From: Dimorphilus gyrociliatus
Lineage: Eukaryota > Annelida > Polychaeta > Dinophilidae
NCBI GenBank assembly: GCA_904063045.1
Contig: CAJFCJ010000004.1
Span: 2,411,713 to 2,475,712 of the forward strand
Direction: 5' to 3'
DNA length: 64,000 nucleotides
Part shown: piece by piece, positions 48,339-61,339 of the stretch
Layout of the letters: each line of letters opens with the position of its first letter
Position numbering within the stretch: position 1 is the stretch's first letter
Notes under the pieces: generated by a model
What the model was told of the DNA's origin: nothing
Database searches by the model: none
Seen by the model: the letters and a program-made list of their open reading frames with translations, nothing else
Translations under genes and position numbers: made by a program

Positions 48339-48998
48339 TCTTTTGTTGATACCTATGGATATATCTAAAACGAGTGAAGTAGCCCACGTTCAAACGAATT
48401 TATCTCTGGTGAAAATAACATTTATATCAGCCTTGACCTTAATTCACTTTTTGTCGATATGGCCAATCGTATTCAGTAAATATCTAAAAGACTACTTGTA
48501 TAAAATTTTTTTACAATCTGTCTATCTATTCAATAAAAATTTATCATTGATAATTTTTGTTGATTAAAATAGAAAGAAATAAAAGAATCGTACGATCCTC
48601 TTTGATTTTTAAAAAATAAAACAATTCTTTCTATTTTATCATTTCTATTGAAAATTAGAAAATGGGATTTTGTAAGAGACATTTATTGCTTTTTATAACA
48701 TTTTTTTTGTCAATATTTAATGTAGATAAAAATACTTGAGACAGTTTTTCTTCTTTTTTTTTTATCATAGTCGCCTTTTGGCTATGATTCTAAAATTGGA
48801 ATAAACTAGAGTACCATTTTCTTTTTTAGATGACTGCGTAAATGCAGTAGGAATATAGTTAAAAGATGTGCATTTAATAATACGATTCAACTATGCCGTG
48901 TATTTATGGAATTATGTAAACGAAACCTTGACATTGGAGTTTTATAGTTGTGCTTATTATATTTAAACAGTATATACTATAGTCATTGGTATTTTTAG
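48339..48998. other. Spacer between ligase and ELMO genes
   Basis: AT-rich. Contains the presumed ligase promoter and the ELMO 3' UTR; nothing else recognised. Confidence 0.5.
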
Positions 48999-51453
48999 TC
49001 AATCGAATAGGGGATCTGGAGGTGGGGGTGTCACGTTAGCAGTACATTCGGGAGCCTCTAGACTATATAAATCAAGCGTCATTAATCTCACTTGTATTTC
49101 ATTAAGAATTAATTGGTGCAATTCTTCTCTTCCTTCGTCATCGACGATAATATTTTCTCTCCTTATTATACTCTCTAAACCATAGAACCACGCCTTACAT
49201 ATTTGATCATTTCTAAAGTGCATTACAAGTTCGATATAGCTACATTTCGCCTCTGCTGATCGGATCTTTATGGTGAAACTTTCCGATTTGAAGTTATTTA
49301 CTTGCGAAATATCTTTCAAGTCAACTGTAAAACGAACGTAAAATGAATAAACATTATATATACAATATATATACAATAATTATTTAATATTGAGTACATT
49401 ATAGATTAATCAATGATTAATAAAACTTACTACGAGGGGGTGTTTTATCACTGTTCGACGAACGGGGAGACTTTAAATGACTGATAACCTTTATAAGATA
49501 CTGGCCGTTGTTTGACAATATCCAATGGCTTTTAGAATCTTTTATCCCTTAATTAGGCAAAGAAATAATAGAATATTGTTTAATTAGTTAATTATTTAAT
49601 TAATTAATAAAATTTCTAGTTACCACTTAATTTCATATGACCAATACCATAATGCTTTTGCATTATCCTCACTCTGCGAGATTGAATAACATCTCCGCAA
49701 TAGCTCTCTAGCTTAGCGTTCAATTCTCTAAGTTTATAGAGGAAATTATTGAATTATAATTAGTAGACTTAATTAGTATTCAAACAAAAAATTACAGAAA
49801 ATTTTTGCTATCTCTTAGATTCTTATCTTTATCAATCGCCTCTCTTTTGTTATTATCATAGATTTCGGAGAAGGAAGCCTGTTGAAGATTTTCGTTTAAG
49901 CCATCAAAGTTAAAGATATCGGTTTTTTGTAAATTTGGAAGAACTTGATATAAAATAACGAATGACGCCGCTAGTTGAGCGTCTTTTTCGCTTTTTCCCA
50001 ACATTTCCGAGAAAGTTTTCGGAAAAAGATTTGCAGCTGAACAGAACAATTCTTCAAAAGCAAATTCATTGAATAGAAAGGTTAACGGTGGAAGAGAGTC
50101 GATAGAGTACGAAAGAGCATCCTCTACTTATTTAAGAAATGAAATAATAATTATTATTATCATTAATTAAGAATTCGTATGCAAATTAAATATGCAAATA
50201 TTTACTGTTCTGGTCTAATTTAAGGATCTTGAGAAGGTTTGTAACCAAACATTGGCTGACTTTAATAAATGAATACGTACTATTGATACAACTGAAAAAG
50301 AAATTCTTATCCTTTTCGTATAGATAATCTAAGCATCTTATAGTTAATTTTCCGTAGGAAAATGAAAAATCATCAATTGGATTATTCGGATTCTTTAAAA
50401 GAGAAATTAAAAAGATATTGATAGATAATTAAAAAGAAACAAGAACAATTCAAACCCTAAATCCATTCTGTTCAAGTTTATCTTTTAAACAACTATTTGA
50501 ATAGGAGGAAGTTATTTTCTTGACAAATTTATCGACTGTTTGTAAATCTTCCTGTACAAATGAAGAGAAAAGTAAATTTATTTTTTTAGTTTGGTTATTG
50601 ATTTTTTTGCCCCCGTCTACTACAAACAACGTTTTATTTTCTATATAAACATCTTTCGTGTTTGTTTTCTTTTTATTATTTTATTTTTTTTAGCTCAATG
50701 AATCGGCTTTTAAAAGTTGTAATTAATTTATTTCTTTGCTTTATTGTTGATCAATGGCAATGTATTGATTGGTGGAAAAATGTTAAATAAACCACAAATA
50801 GGCTTATTTAATTTTGACTTGAACGTGAAAAATTGTCTATAAGACATATGTACAGTCTAAAAATATTAGTATACAGTATATACTGTATATATAGACTGAT
50901 ATTTAAAACTAACTGTTACGGTGTGCGTTAGTTAATTGATTCTAGTAAAAGATGATATCTTTGCAACATGATTTGTAAAGAGAGGGAGGCAGGATTTCAA
51001 TTCCTTTATTCATTAATCAGAATAAATATAGGATACTGTTGTTTATATACAGTATTTTTACATTTTATTAACCTGATTCTCCTTATTCATTGGTGATAGA
51101 CTATGTAATCCTACCATAGCTTTTACGGCAACAATTTGTAGAGATTTTAACTGATTCATAATCTGAAACAGTAACGATGGCGTATTCATTGCGTCTCTTT
51201 CCAAATCTTTGATTGTACATTTAAAGAGCGGACACTCCAAAAAGATATCTCGAAGTTCGAACTTTAATTAAAAAGAAAGAATTAACTTGAACAGACGTTT
51301 TTATAAATGAACGAATATATAGATAAAAGAAAAGAAAAAAGAAAGATAAAAGACAGAAATCTATACTCAACCAGTAAGTCATTGTCCAGAAAATTTTCTG
51401 AAATATGACCGTTTAGTTTCTTCAACGCTTCTAGCTTTGTTCTAAGGTTTTCG
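48999..51453 (-). CDS. ELMO/CED-12 family protein, 3' eight exons (5' end not found)
   Basis: Exons 51453-51372, 51261-51073, 50551-50456, 50392-50281, 50126-49796, 49727-49624, 49547-49431 and 49324-48999 join in consistent phases into about 452 residues. ELMO binds DOCK exchange factors and activates Rac in phagocytosis and cell migration. The segment around NPNNPIDDFSFSYGKLTIRC corresponds to the ELMO-domain block with NPAMDF in ELMO1. FEELFCSAANLFPKTFSEM aligns with FEEFFCICIQLLNKTWKEM. A PH-like domain follows, ending in NEIQVRLMTLDLYSLEAPEC and a Pro-rich TPPPPDPLFD tail, as ELMO1 ends in [22 protein letters not shown]; the proline motif is the DOCK SH3 ligand. The first exon seen enters in phase 2, so at least one upstream exon exists. 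The Ras-binding-like N-terminus (about 270 residues in relatives) was not found. Overall identity to vertebrate ELMO looks low. Confidence 0.75.
50854..50897. repeat. Perfect AT palindrome in an ELMO intron
   Basis: ATACAGTATATACTGTAT at 50871-50888 is an 18-bp perfect palindrome, enclosed by the inverted arms AGTCTA (50854-50859) and TAGACT (50892-50897). Confidence 0.9.
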
Positions 51454-51928
51454 CTGTGAAAGTGTTATAAGACTTTAATGGTTATCAAATAAACATAAAG
51501 AAAATTTGACTTTGTCTTTCTCTTACAGCTATATACTATATATAATTAGTATTTATACAGTCTATACTAATATATATATATATATTCGCTCTGTATTCTA
51601 CTATTTCTGTATCAATTTAATGTTTCCTCCAACTGTGAATAATTAATCATTTCAAAGATAATTTTAGGGAAGGAAAGGAAGAGAGACTAGTTAAAAATGA
51701 ATGTAGAAACTAATATAAGAGGACAAGTATTCTTCTTCTTCATCATTATCATCATCACCGCCATCGTCATCGTGTTCTTTTTTTATCCTTCAGCATTTTT
51801 CTCATTTATAAATAAATGAGAAAAACAAGAAATATAAAAGATAAATATAGGCAAAGAAAATGAGTAAATGAATACGGAAATGTCTTAAAAAAAGAAACAA
51901 TATCTATCCTAGTTGTAAGACCTAAAGA

Positions 51929-52180
51929 TTAAATCAATGCTTTAAACATTCCTTCATAATCTTTAATAAAATAATTTAATAACGGATTATTCTGATTATT
52001 TAAATAATATGCTTTAATATATTTTCGATAATTCTCCTCAGCTGTTGTATCTTAATATTAATAATAAAAAATAACAAAATATAGGATGCTCTACCTGCAA
52101 AGATCGGTTTTGACCTCCATATCTTCGAAGAGTGATGATTCGTAGCCGTTTCTTTGCTATTATCTCTTTTGTTTTTATTG
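51929..52180 (-). CDS. Possible 3' exons of a small unrecognised gene
   Basis: A minus-strand exon (52050-51929) reads TTAEENYRKYIKAYYLNN, continues NPLLNYFIKDYEGM and ends in a stop. A preceding exon ending at 52095 (CAG|GTAGAG donor, frame reading SSKIWRSKPIFA) joins it in phase 1 over a 44-bp gap, which is short for an intron. The 5' part is missing. Composition looks protein-like rather than random, but no family is recognised, and a plus-strand frame (52132-52368) overlaps its upstream part. Confidence 0.22.
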
Positions 52181-52520
52181 GCTATAGAAAATTCTATAGA
52201 ATGAGTTTAGTAAGGGAGTTGAAAATTTTCTCCCAAACTACGGTTCTGTACAAAGACAATATTGATTCAGCGCATAGCTTGCAACAAGTAATTTGGCACA
52301 GGCCAAAATTGTTAGGTTATTGGTTAATGCTGGCAAAAAATATAGAAAAATTTTGTAATTCCTACTAGGCCTATTCTACATCTTTTTGTATCTTAGTTTG
52401 TTATTTATCCGGTGTTGATTTTAATCAGAAAAAAGAATTTTCTAGTTGTGCAAATTAATAAGATTATTGTAATAGCAATAAATAGTCTTTTTCCGATATG
52501 TTCAATAGAGATAGAGATAT

Positions 52521-52587
52521 CTCTTCCTCTTTCTCTTTCTCTTTCTCCTCCTCTTCCTCTTCCTCCTCCTCCTCCTCCTCCTCCTCC
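52521..52587. repeat. CTTCCT / TCC pyrimidine repeat
   Basis: About 65 bp of CTT, TCC and related pyrimidine units on the plus strand. Confidence 0.9.
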
Positions 52588-53022
52588 ATCTTCTCCTTAT
52601 CCTTTTCCTTCTCTTTCTCTTCATCATTTCCCTCTTAGTATCATTTATAAATTAAAAAAAATAAAAACCATTTTTTATAAATAGAATTTAAATATTTTAT
52701 TTTCGTTTCAGATTTTTAACCAATTAACAAGAAAATTTCTAATTGTAAGCATCCTACAGACAAAATAGAACTCCTGAGTCCAAAGAATTGTCATAATCTG
52801 AGCATAAAAAGTTGTTTTATGTTAATGTCTAGCACCCTCATGAGCAGACCATTTTGTAATGTTTTCTGAAATTTTTTTTGTTTTATGTAGTATAACATCC
52901 AGCAGTTTTTTGTTTGTTTTATTATTAATATTTTGTTTGTTTGTAATTTTTATCTTGATTTCCCTTTCTGTTCCTTATCCGCATCTTCTTCATTTTCCTT
53001 TTTCAAAGAAGGTTACTTTATT

Positions 53023-56000
53023 TTAACAGAGTAGTTGACTTTCTTCCTCGTTTGAATGCGGACCATTTTCTGCGATACAACTCAAAAGTGGAGCCGTATC
53101 AACTATTGGTTCAGATGATCTTCTACCAAAATACGTGTTTGTTTCTGTCTTTTTACATTGCGGAGAACTATTCCGCCTTAATAATATATTTTCAATTGAC
53201 GAAAAAATTTGTCGTCTCCTGCAGAAGTCACCCGTTTTTAAATTTTTCATTACTACGGCATGAGGTAAGCTGTGCCGCCTAGGAACATTAGCAGTTTGGT
53301 AAACTGGTGAATTATCTGGAAGACTGTGTCGTCGCTTACCAGTAACGGATCCATTGCAACGTGTAATGTCCCATTTAGGCAAAGGTTTGGCGGATGAAGT
53401 AGGAGCACTTTTCCTTCTATCTACTTTTGAATGAGGAGGTTTTAAACAGTTTGAGGTTTTCGTAGGAGCACTGTATCGTCTTCCACTATCTTCTTCTGGT
53501 TTTAAGAGATTACCTTCTTGACCTTTCTTTCTCCACATCTTTTCGTTGTAGGTGAGATTTCTGATCATTTGTCTAGACAACTTGCCGGGAGCCACATTAG
53601 ACCACTCGATGAAGAGAGGACGACACATGAAGGTGATGAAATCTATATAGTAAATTTAATAATAAACCTAAATACAATATAATAGAGATATATACAGTAT
53701 ATTAAAATTTACAAACTTAAATTGATTGAAGGTTTAGTCTCTCTGTCTCGATCGTAAGTAATAGGAAGACCTAATTTCTTTTCAGAATCTCCTGCAAAAT
53801 GCATATATAATATATAAAATATAATATTTTCCACTTATTTTCATTCACCTTCTTATTGGATGAATTGATAAAGAATTTAAACCTATTTACGTGACCGCAA
53901 ACAATATTTCTAATCAATAAAATGTTACCTCCGGGCTAACTAATTATAGGATTATTATTATTTCTATCACTATTTCTTTAAACTTTTCCGTTGTTTTCTA
54001 GAAATATGTTTCTAGGAATTACAAGAATTGTCTTTAAATCTGGTAAAGAGTCTTTCTATTCTTCCGTTTGCAATATTCACTTCCGGAAGAGGAGAATGCG
54101 CAATACAAAAATCCTAGAATAATATGGACAATGGCGAAAGAGATTGGTGGGAAAGAAAGAAAGAATGAAAGACAAGTGAGTAGAACGGAAGAGAAAAAAA
54201 AGTATAGTATTAAAGGAGATAACATGAATAAATTCTATCTCTAATGGCCAAATAAGCTAGAATAAGCTGTTAGATGGATTGGACAGCTGAAACGAGGGTA
54301 AGGAACAATCCACTGAAAGGTTAACTGGTCACAATGATTGATTTTTTCATGCCGACCTTTTAATTTGAAAACTTTCAAGGTCTCGATAATAAAAGAAAAA
54401 GAATAAGATAAATAAAAGAAATTGTTAGAGAGTTTTTTCAATTACGAATTATCACCAGGCTTTTATTTAATGGGAATCCTAAATGTCTAATTATAGAAAA
54501 TCGTCCGCTAGGAGGCGCATGTGTTACTCGAAGAGTTTTTTCTTTCTTAAGCGAGCTCGCGCGCCCGCTCGCTAAACTTTAGAAGTAAAAAACAATCGAA
54601 CCTTGTAACCAGAATTCATCACACACTCTGTCAGCCCATCTTTGAGCAATCTTCCAAGGTTTACAAGGATTGCCTATATCGGCACACTTAAGCGCCATCT
54701 GCAGGACAAGAATTCGGTGCTGAGTATTGCGCCAATCAATGGGTATACATTTCCTAGAAAGAGTCAAAATTTTTGGCTGTTTTGTTACATCAGTAGCTAG
54801 AATCATCATTTTCATTAAATCCACAACAAAAGAAAATTGTTCGTTATTTAAGTTATTTAGCATGCCACTTTGGCTTATTGTGCCGACGCCCATGCGCCAA
54901 TGGTGCTCTTCCAAAATTGAAGAAGATCCATATAATGTAGCTAGGGGGCTCTTAGTAGCAATTAAAAAAGCCTGATTTACACCAGGATGATCGAGATCGT
55001 GAGTGAATGCTGCTAAAATTACGGCCAACTTTTCCAATGAATTTAAGTTGGGCTCAAGAGCTTGAAGACAACAATGTGATGCTTGAGCAACATCGGCAGC
55101 ATGAGTGCTATTGTGATATGGATTTGTAGGTTTGTAACCAGTTTCTAACAGACAAGCAAACTTCATGAGATTAACTATGTCAATTTGGAAGGTTGATATG
55201 AGCTGATGATAGTGGAAGAGGTGGAGGGCCATTGCCATTGTTGTTCTACCTGCAAGGGGTATACAAAGTTTTTGAGCTCTAGTTTTTTTAAATTGTCACG
55301 AACAATTATGACGGCACGAAATCATGATTAGGATTAATGATGAATGACTTTTTTTTTCAGGATTTTCTCTTTTTTTCGCTCTATCCTTACATCCCTTTCA
55401 AAACCAAGTAATCTTAATTCTACAGTAACATTATCACTATTTAAATAACCTATTCTAGTAATAAAACAGATAGCAAAAAGTATGATAATTATGGTAATTA
55501 AAATGACATAAATGATAAAGCTAATATAATAAAGCTTATGGTAATATCATAAAGATAGGACAATGAAATATTATAATAATGATAACAAATATATAAAAAG
55601 AAAAGTCAATAGTCTATAAAAAAAATTATCTGAGGTATTAAACATGAAAAACAACAAGGAAAATTGATAATTATGCTTTAAGAGTAAAATTGAATATGTC
55701 TCTCTCTCTCTCTCTCTCTCTCCACCTATCTATCTATCTATCTTTCCCCTTCCTCCTTCTCCCCAGCTCTTTTCCCTTTCGTTCTCTTCCGTTCCCTGTA
55801 ATTTTACTTTCTAGTTTTTCTTTGCAGATCGCTCTGTTTACTTTACAAAGTTATTTAGCTATTAGAAAAGTAATCAAACCGATCCATTGGCTGTTTAGTT
55901 GAAAGATTTTTATGCATTGATGCCTTTCCTCTTTACTAAGCGCCCCCTAGATCTACTACTCTGTCCTACAATCTGAATCCTTCTGGAATGACTGACAAAA

Positions 56001-56026
56001 TATATACATTACTCGATAAATTAACC

Positions 56027-56060
<34 letters not shown>

Positions 56061-59000
56061 TGATATAAGTGAAACTCGTGCTTCTTTTAGCCAAGAATAC
56101 ACTTGGGCCTATAATGCTAAGGGCAACTAATTCCAATATATTTTCCATAAACTTCTTTGCAAATATTTAATGAAAATGGAAGCAATAGCAAGATCTTAAA
56201 ATGCCAATAAAACAAATGAGCAGATGCGCCTGGGTTACTAATTTAATCAAATAGGCCTAAGCATCCACATTCTTCTTTCCAACCTACTATTTTCAGCTGT
56301 CTATATATTGAAGGTTACTTTTCATTGACATAAAAAAAGAGTCTTTACAAAATCCGTACACCATAATACCATTTAGAAGAAAAATTTTTTGCAGTTGACC
56401 TATTTTTTTCCCACTTACCGTTTGAGAACTGGTCGAGCACAAAAATATCGAAATTCCAATCGTCTATACCGGCAAGAAGGCGCTACAAATGAGAAACAGG
56501 GAATCGATTAATGGTGCTAATTAATTTTTTTTTTTTTTTTGAGGTTCAGTGCAAAGTGTTCGTCATCTTTAATTTCTCCTCCAAGTGGCTTTCATCCTAA
56601 CTGAAGGACAAGATGGTTCTTATTTCCTCTTTATATATAAATAATTTTGTTTGCAAGTATCATTTAGTGAATCTTATACAGTCTATAATCATTTTAAAAG
56701 AACTGCTTTAAAGTAAAAATGTATTTATTATAAACATTGAAAACTTTAATTTAACTTGGATTAAATAATTAAAGAAGAATAAAGACTGATTAGCGTTGTT
56801 ACAAGAATTTCTTATTTATTTTTAATACTAGTATTCTTCATATCTCCCGTCTCACCTTTCAACTTAAATTGAACAAACAATCTGTTTAAATATTATCAGG
56901 CCTGGTTTGTAGTCGTATTTAATAAGCGTAACATGACCGTAGATGAAAGAGGAAATACTTTCTTTCCTATTAATTTTTACATGGCGTATTGATGAACAAA
57001 GGGCTTTTCTATCTCTCTCTCTCTCCCTTCGTCTCTCCTACACACACATACATATTTACCCTTATAACTATACGAAACAATTACTGGAGGCTAGTACAAC
57101 TTTAAGAGGGCACATCTTACACATACAGCAAAGCTCTATCTATAGACTACGTATTATATGATACAATAATAGCAGCAATGTACAGACTATTTTTAAATAT
57201 ACTTATTAGATATACATACATAGAAAATCCTTTAGACAAGCTATACATAGAAATTGAATTGTGTTTACTCTATATATATTTTCTTTATATTCTATCTCCT
57301 CTATATGCGAACAAATTTCTCTAGATAAATATATTCCATACACATGCGTACACAACTAACAACAATGATAACAATCTCAATAATAGACTTTACTCTGCCG
57401 CATAAAGGCAGAAAGCACCCTAATAGGCGTCTTTTCCTAGAATTTTTCTACTCTAATTTTTCTTACTTTGACCAAGGGACGTGCATTTTAGTGCCTCGAA
57501 GACGTCTCCTGGGATATTTGCACTATATCCAATAATTAGAAGAGTCTAGTTAAATTTCAGATTTTTGCAGTACGGTTTACCCTAACGCTAAAGATTTGGC
57601 GTCCGTTTTAAAGATATATAGATATGTATCAACTATATCCTTTGAAAATATTCAACTTAACCTATTGCAAGTCAAAACATATAATAATATTTTATTCAAT
57701 ATCCTTTCTCTTTCTTTCATTTCTCTTTTAACTCTGCCTACTCCTTAATTACAACTGGATTTTCGATCGTATAATTAACTTTTCAATTTCTTATCCAACT
57801 TTTTCTTTTCTCTTTTTACTTCAAGTCTAATGATAAATAAATTTGTCAAAAGCTTAATATTAATCTCAACGTTGATTCTTTCTTTTCATTGCATTTTCAG
57901 TCTCTCTCTCTCTCTCTCTCTTATTCGTCTATCTGTCTGTCTTTGTCTCTCAGTTTTCTCTTTTTTCATTGCAACTTACTTGCTCCCGTTAATTCCTTTC
58001 CTTTTATTTCCCTTTGTATTCTGCTTTTGTATTATCGCTATTCTAATATTCAAATATACTGATCTAGTTTACAGAAAAGGATGATTATTGATTTTTTTCC
58101 CATTTCCTTTGTACTTCGTATGCCATTTTTAACCCTCGTCGGTTCCGAGTGCCAGTTTCTTCTCAAAATACTTCCCAACAGGTAGTAGTTGACACTTGAT
58201 ACATTCTCGAATATGTAGACTTTGCTAGCTTATATCCGACTAATAGGTATAAAGCCATTTTTCTTCTTGTACAAAGGTTTCAGACAGGCCTCTCTAGTTT
58301 TCAGCCTTGAAAGGTCACATCCACATGGTTTAGAAATGATAAAAGTTTTCCATAAAGCAGACAATCGCAAGGGCAAAAGATAATTCGATATAGATTCTTT
58401 TTCTCACGCTTCTATCCTCCTACGTAGAAACGTTGATACACAGGATGGAAACTTGCTGACAGACAAACAGATACGCACACTTATCAACACGCGCGTGAAC
58501 GTGGTTTATCCTTCCATTTAGCCTTTATCAAATGAGACTTACGCCTTTAAACATAGCCCTACTGCCCTTTAATTAGCGATGAAAATATCTGATTGGCTTA
58601 CTTAACACTTTATACAATTAATTGACTGCGCTTCATTTTTTGCAGGTCATGTTAATTGACTGCAGCACTATGTAATCTAAAGAGATACTTCACTCTTGAA
58701 GATGTTTGATGAGAAATCAGTTTGCACTGAACCGGAACCGTAAAAAAATAGAATAAGCTTATTTACTTGAGCTTGTTCAGGATAAATTTGATCAATAACC
58801 ACAGACGAAACCGGCCGTTTCGGAAACCATTTCCGATCGCTTGCAGACCTGCAGAAATTGCACGGTCGGGAGGAGAGAAAATCTGTAGAGAAAATTAGGC
58901 CTAATTATTTTTTGTCGCTTAGCAACGAAAAAAATCCGCTTAACCTTCGCTTATAACGATGGAGATGCGGCGTTCATTTGACAAGTCATCTGGAAAAAAA

Positions 59001-61297
59001 TAACGGTTTAGAGCCTTGACCTAGATTTATTCGAGGTAGAATTATAAAGTAAAGTGCTTCAAACCCCATCATAATCCTACTTTTATATGTATATATATAT
59101 ATATATATATTAGTATACATAAATACTTGATTAACAGTGATAATTACATAAGAATAAATACAGGTCGCCTATCGACAAGTGTATATAATCAATATCAGAG
59201 TTAACTATATTCAAAGGTTGACCACTCCAAAGGCTAGAAAGATCCGCAATAGTGCCCCTTTTCATGACGAGATAATGAAATATACTTTAGCCGGACACGA
59301 CGTTAAGTTAAATAGGCCTCAAAGCAATGACGTCAATTCGTTGGCGATTACTGGGGTCGAAAAGGGCGGATAATGAAGATTAATTAGAATAGACAACATC
59401 AGAGGAGAATAATGAGAGTGTGGAAACTGGTATAAATTTCTTGCTCTTATGAAAAGGAAATGTTTATTGAGTGGTCGTCTCGACATTTCTTTCTTTTAAT
59501 CTAGAATTCTTCAAATGGAGGATTATTTATAAACATTAGCCACTTACAGATATATACAATTTAACATAAGAGCCTCCTCCTTTGGTGTTTGTTTGGCCAA
59601 CGAAAAAAGAAAAAAACTTTACATCAAAACTAATAAAAAATTTTTTAAATTAATATATTAATTTTTTCATCTTTAATATCAATATATATAATTTTTTTTC
59701 TCCTTTTTCAACCTTCAATTAATTAACCTACGTACACTTTGACGTCTAATAAATAGTTTATTATTTTTTTTTACCTTTAGAGAGAAACAATAGAAGAAGA
59801 GAGATGGGAACAGAGAGATAAAGAGAGAGAGAGAGAGAGATAGACAGATAGATAGATAGACGTAAAGTCGAAAGAGGAGTGAGAGCGAGAGAAAGAGAGA
59901 CTGAAAATGCAATGAATAGAAAGAATATGCCTTTCTGCTCGTTCTTTACTCTTTCTCCCTCTCCTCTCTCTCCCAATTTGTCTCTCTCTACTCTCAACAT
60001 AAAAAGCAAATCAAGAGAATAAAAACCAACAGATTAGCAATATTTTGGAAGGAAATTATCCGTTAAATAGTTTGAAATAATCGAAAACATTAAAGTACTC
60101 TTAAATAACAGATGTTTGTTAGAAAATATAAAGAAAAGTTAATTTAATATGTTACATAAAAAAAATAAAATATGTCTACTTTAATACATATAAATACATA
60201 TATACATACATACTCTATATATACACACTCTATATTAATATAAAAATTGGTTTAATTTTAATAAAAGCATGCCTTTTATTAAAATCTATCCAATACTAAT
60301 TGGCTTGAAAGACGATTTCGGTGAATCTCCATATTCGATATTTCTTTATTGGAAAATATTTAATCAAATAACAAGAGGGGAGGACTTGAAATTATACAAC
60401 ATAAAGATTTTAACCAAGTGGAAAATATAGGTCAAGTAAACCTGATTACATTAAAAACAAAAACATAAAAATCTGGTTATGTACTGAAATATAATAGAAA
60501 AAAATATCTGCAGTACAAATAATACAATCTGCTAACGTCGATTAGTTACGGGGTCGCCGCAAGGCCGATACAAATTGACACCAAATGAAGAAATTAATTA
60601 GGCCTTTATCGTTAAAAAAGAGAGCGAGATTGATAGAAATTCAGAAGCTTCGACTGAAGAGCTCTATGGATAACACAGTTCTTTCGCTAGTATTTTTTTT
60701 TCCACTATAAATCCTGAATATAGTAGAAATAACCACTTCATTCAACATCCATATAACGCATCCGTGCATGAATATGTAAAATATAACCATTCATAAATAT
60801 ACCTAAAAACCTAATATATCCACATACGAATATAGATTCTTAAATGCGGACGCAATCACACACACGCACACATACATACACATACATTCACGTTCAGCCA
60901 TACGCCTCCAGAGCAACGTATATTTGTACTTGTATAAATCTATATGCTTTCAATCTTACAACTAACTCTGTTATCTTGAATAGTCAAATCCTTTCATTGT
61001 ATTCCTGTATTTCTGGGCAATTTTCTTCTATTCGAACAGAATTCCGTAAATAAAAGGCTCTTTTTATACAACTAGGCCTTCTAACGTTTTAATTCGACTA
61101 TCCAATGTAACGATAAAAATAAGAGTAGACGGAAAAAACAAGACATAGTATGTATATATATAAAAAAAAATGCTGATGAGTAGGTTCTCTACTAGATGAG
61201 AGAAACAACTCGTATTGTTATATATACATATTTGCTATCTCGCTCTCTGTGTCGTTTACTCTCTTTTCCTTTCTCTTTTCTTTCTCTCTCTCTCTCT

Positions 61298-61339
<42 letters not shown>

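Larger units (their letters stand above)
51454..53022. other. Region between ELMO exons and PDE7-like gene
   Basis: Holds a possible terminal exon pair at 51929-52180 and a pyrimidine repeat at 52521-52587. The 5' exons of ELMO should lie here, but none could be joined in phase with confidence; a weak option is ATG at 51650 with a GTTGGA donor. An acidic Asp/Glu-coding stretch lies near 51725-51780 on the minus strand. Confidence 0.4.

Noticed and set aside
52132-52368. Plus-strand 78-codon frame between ELMO and PDE7-like genes
   Set aside because: No family similarity, no splice context and overlap with competing minus-strand readings; it cannot be supported.
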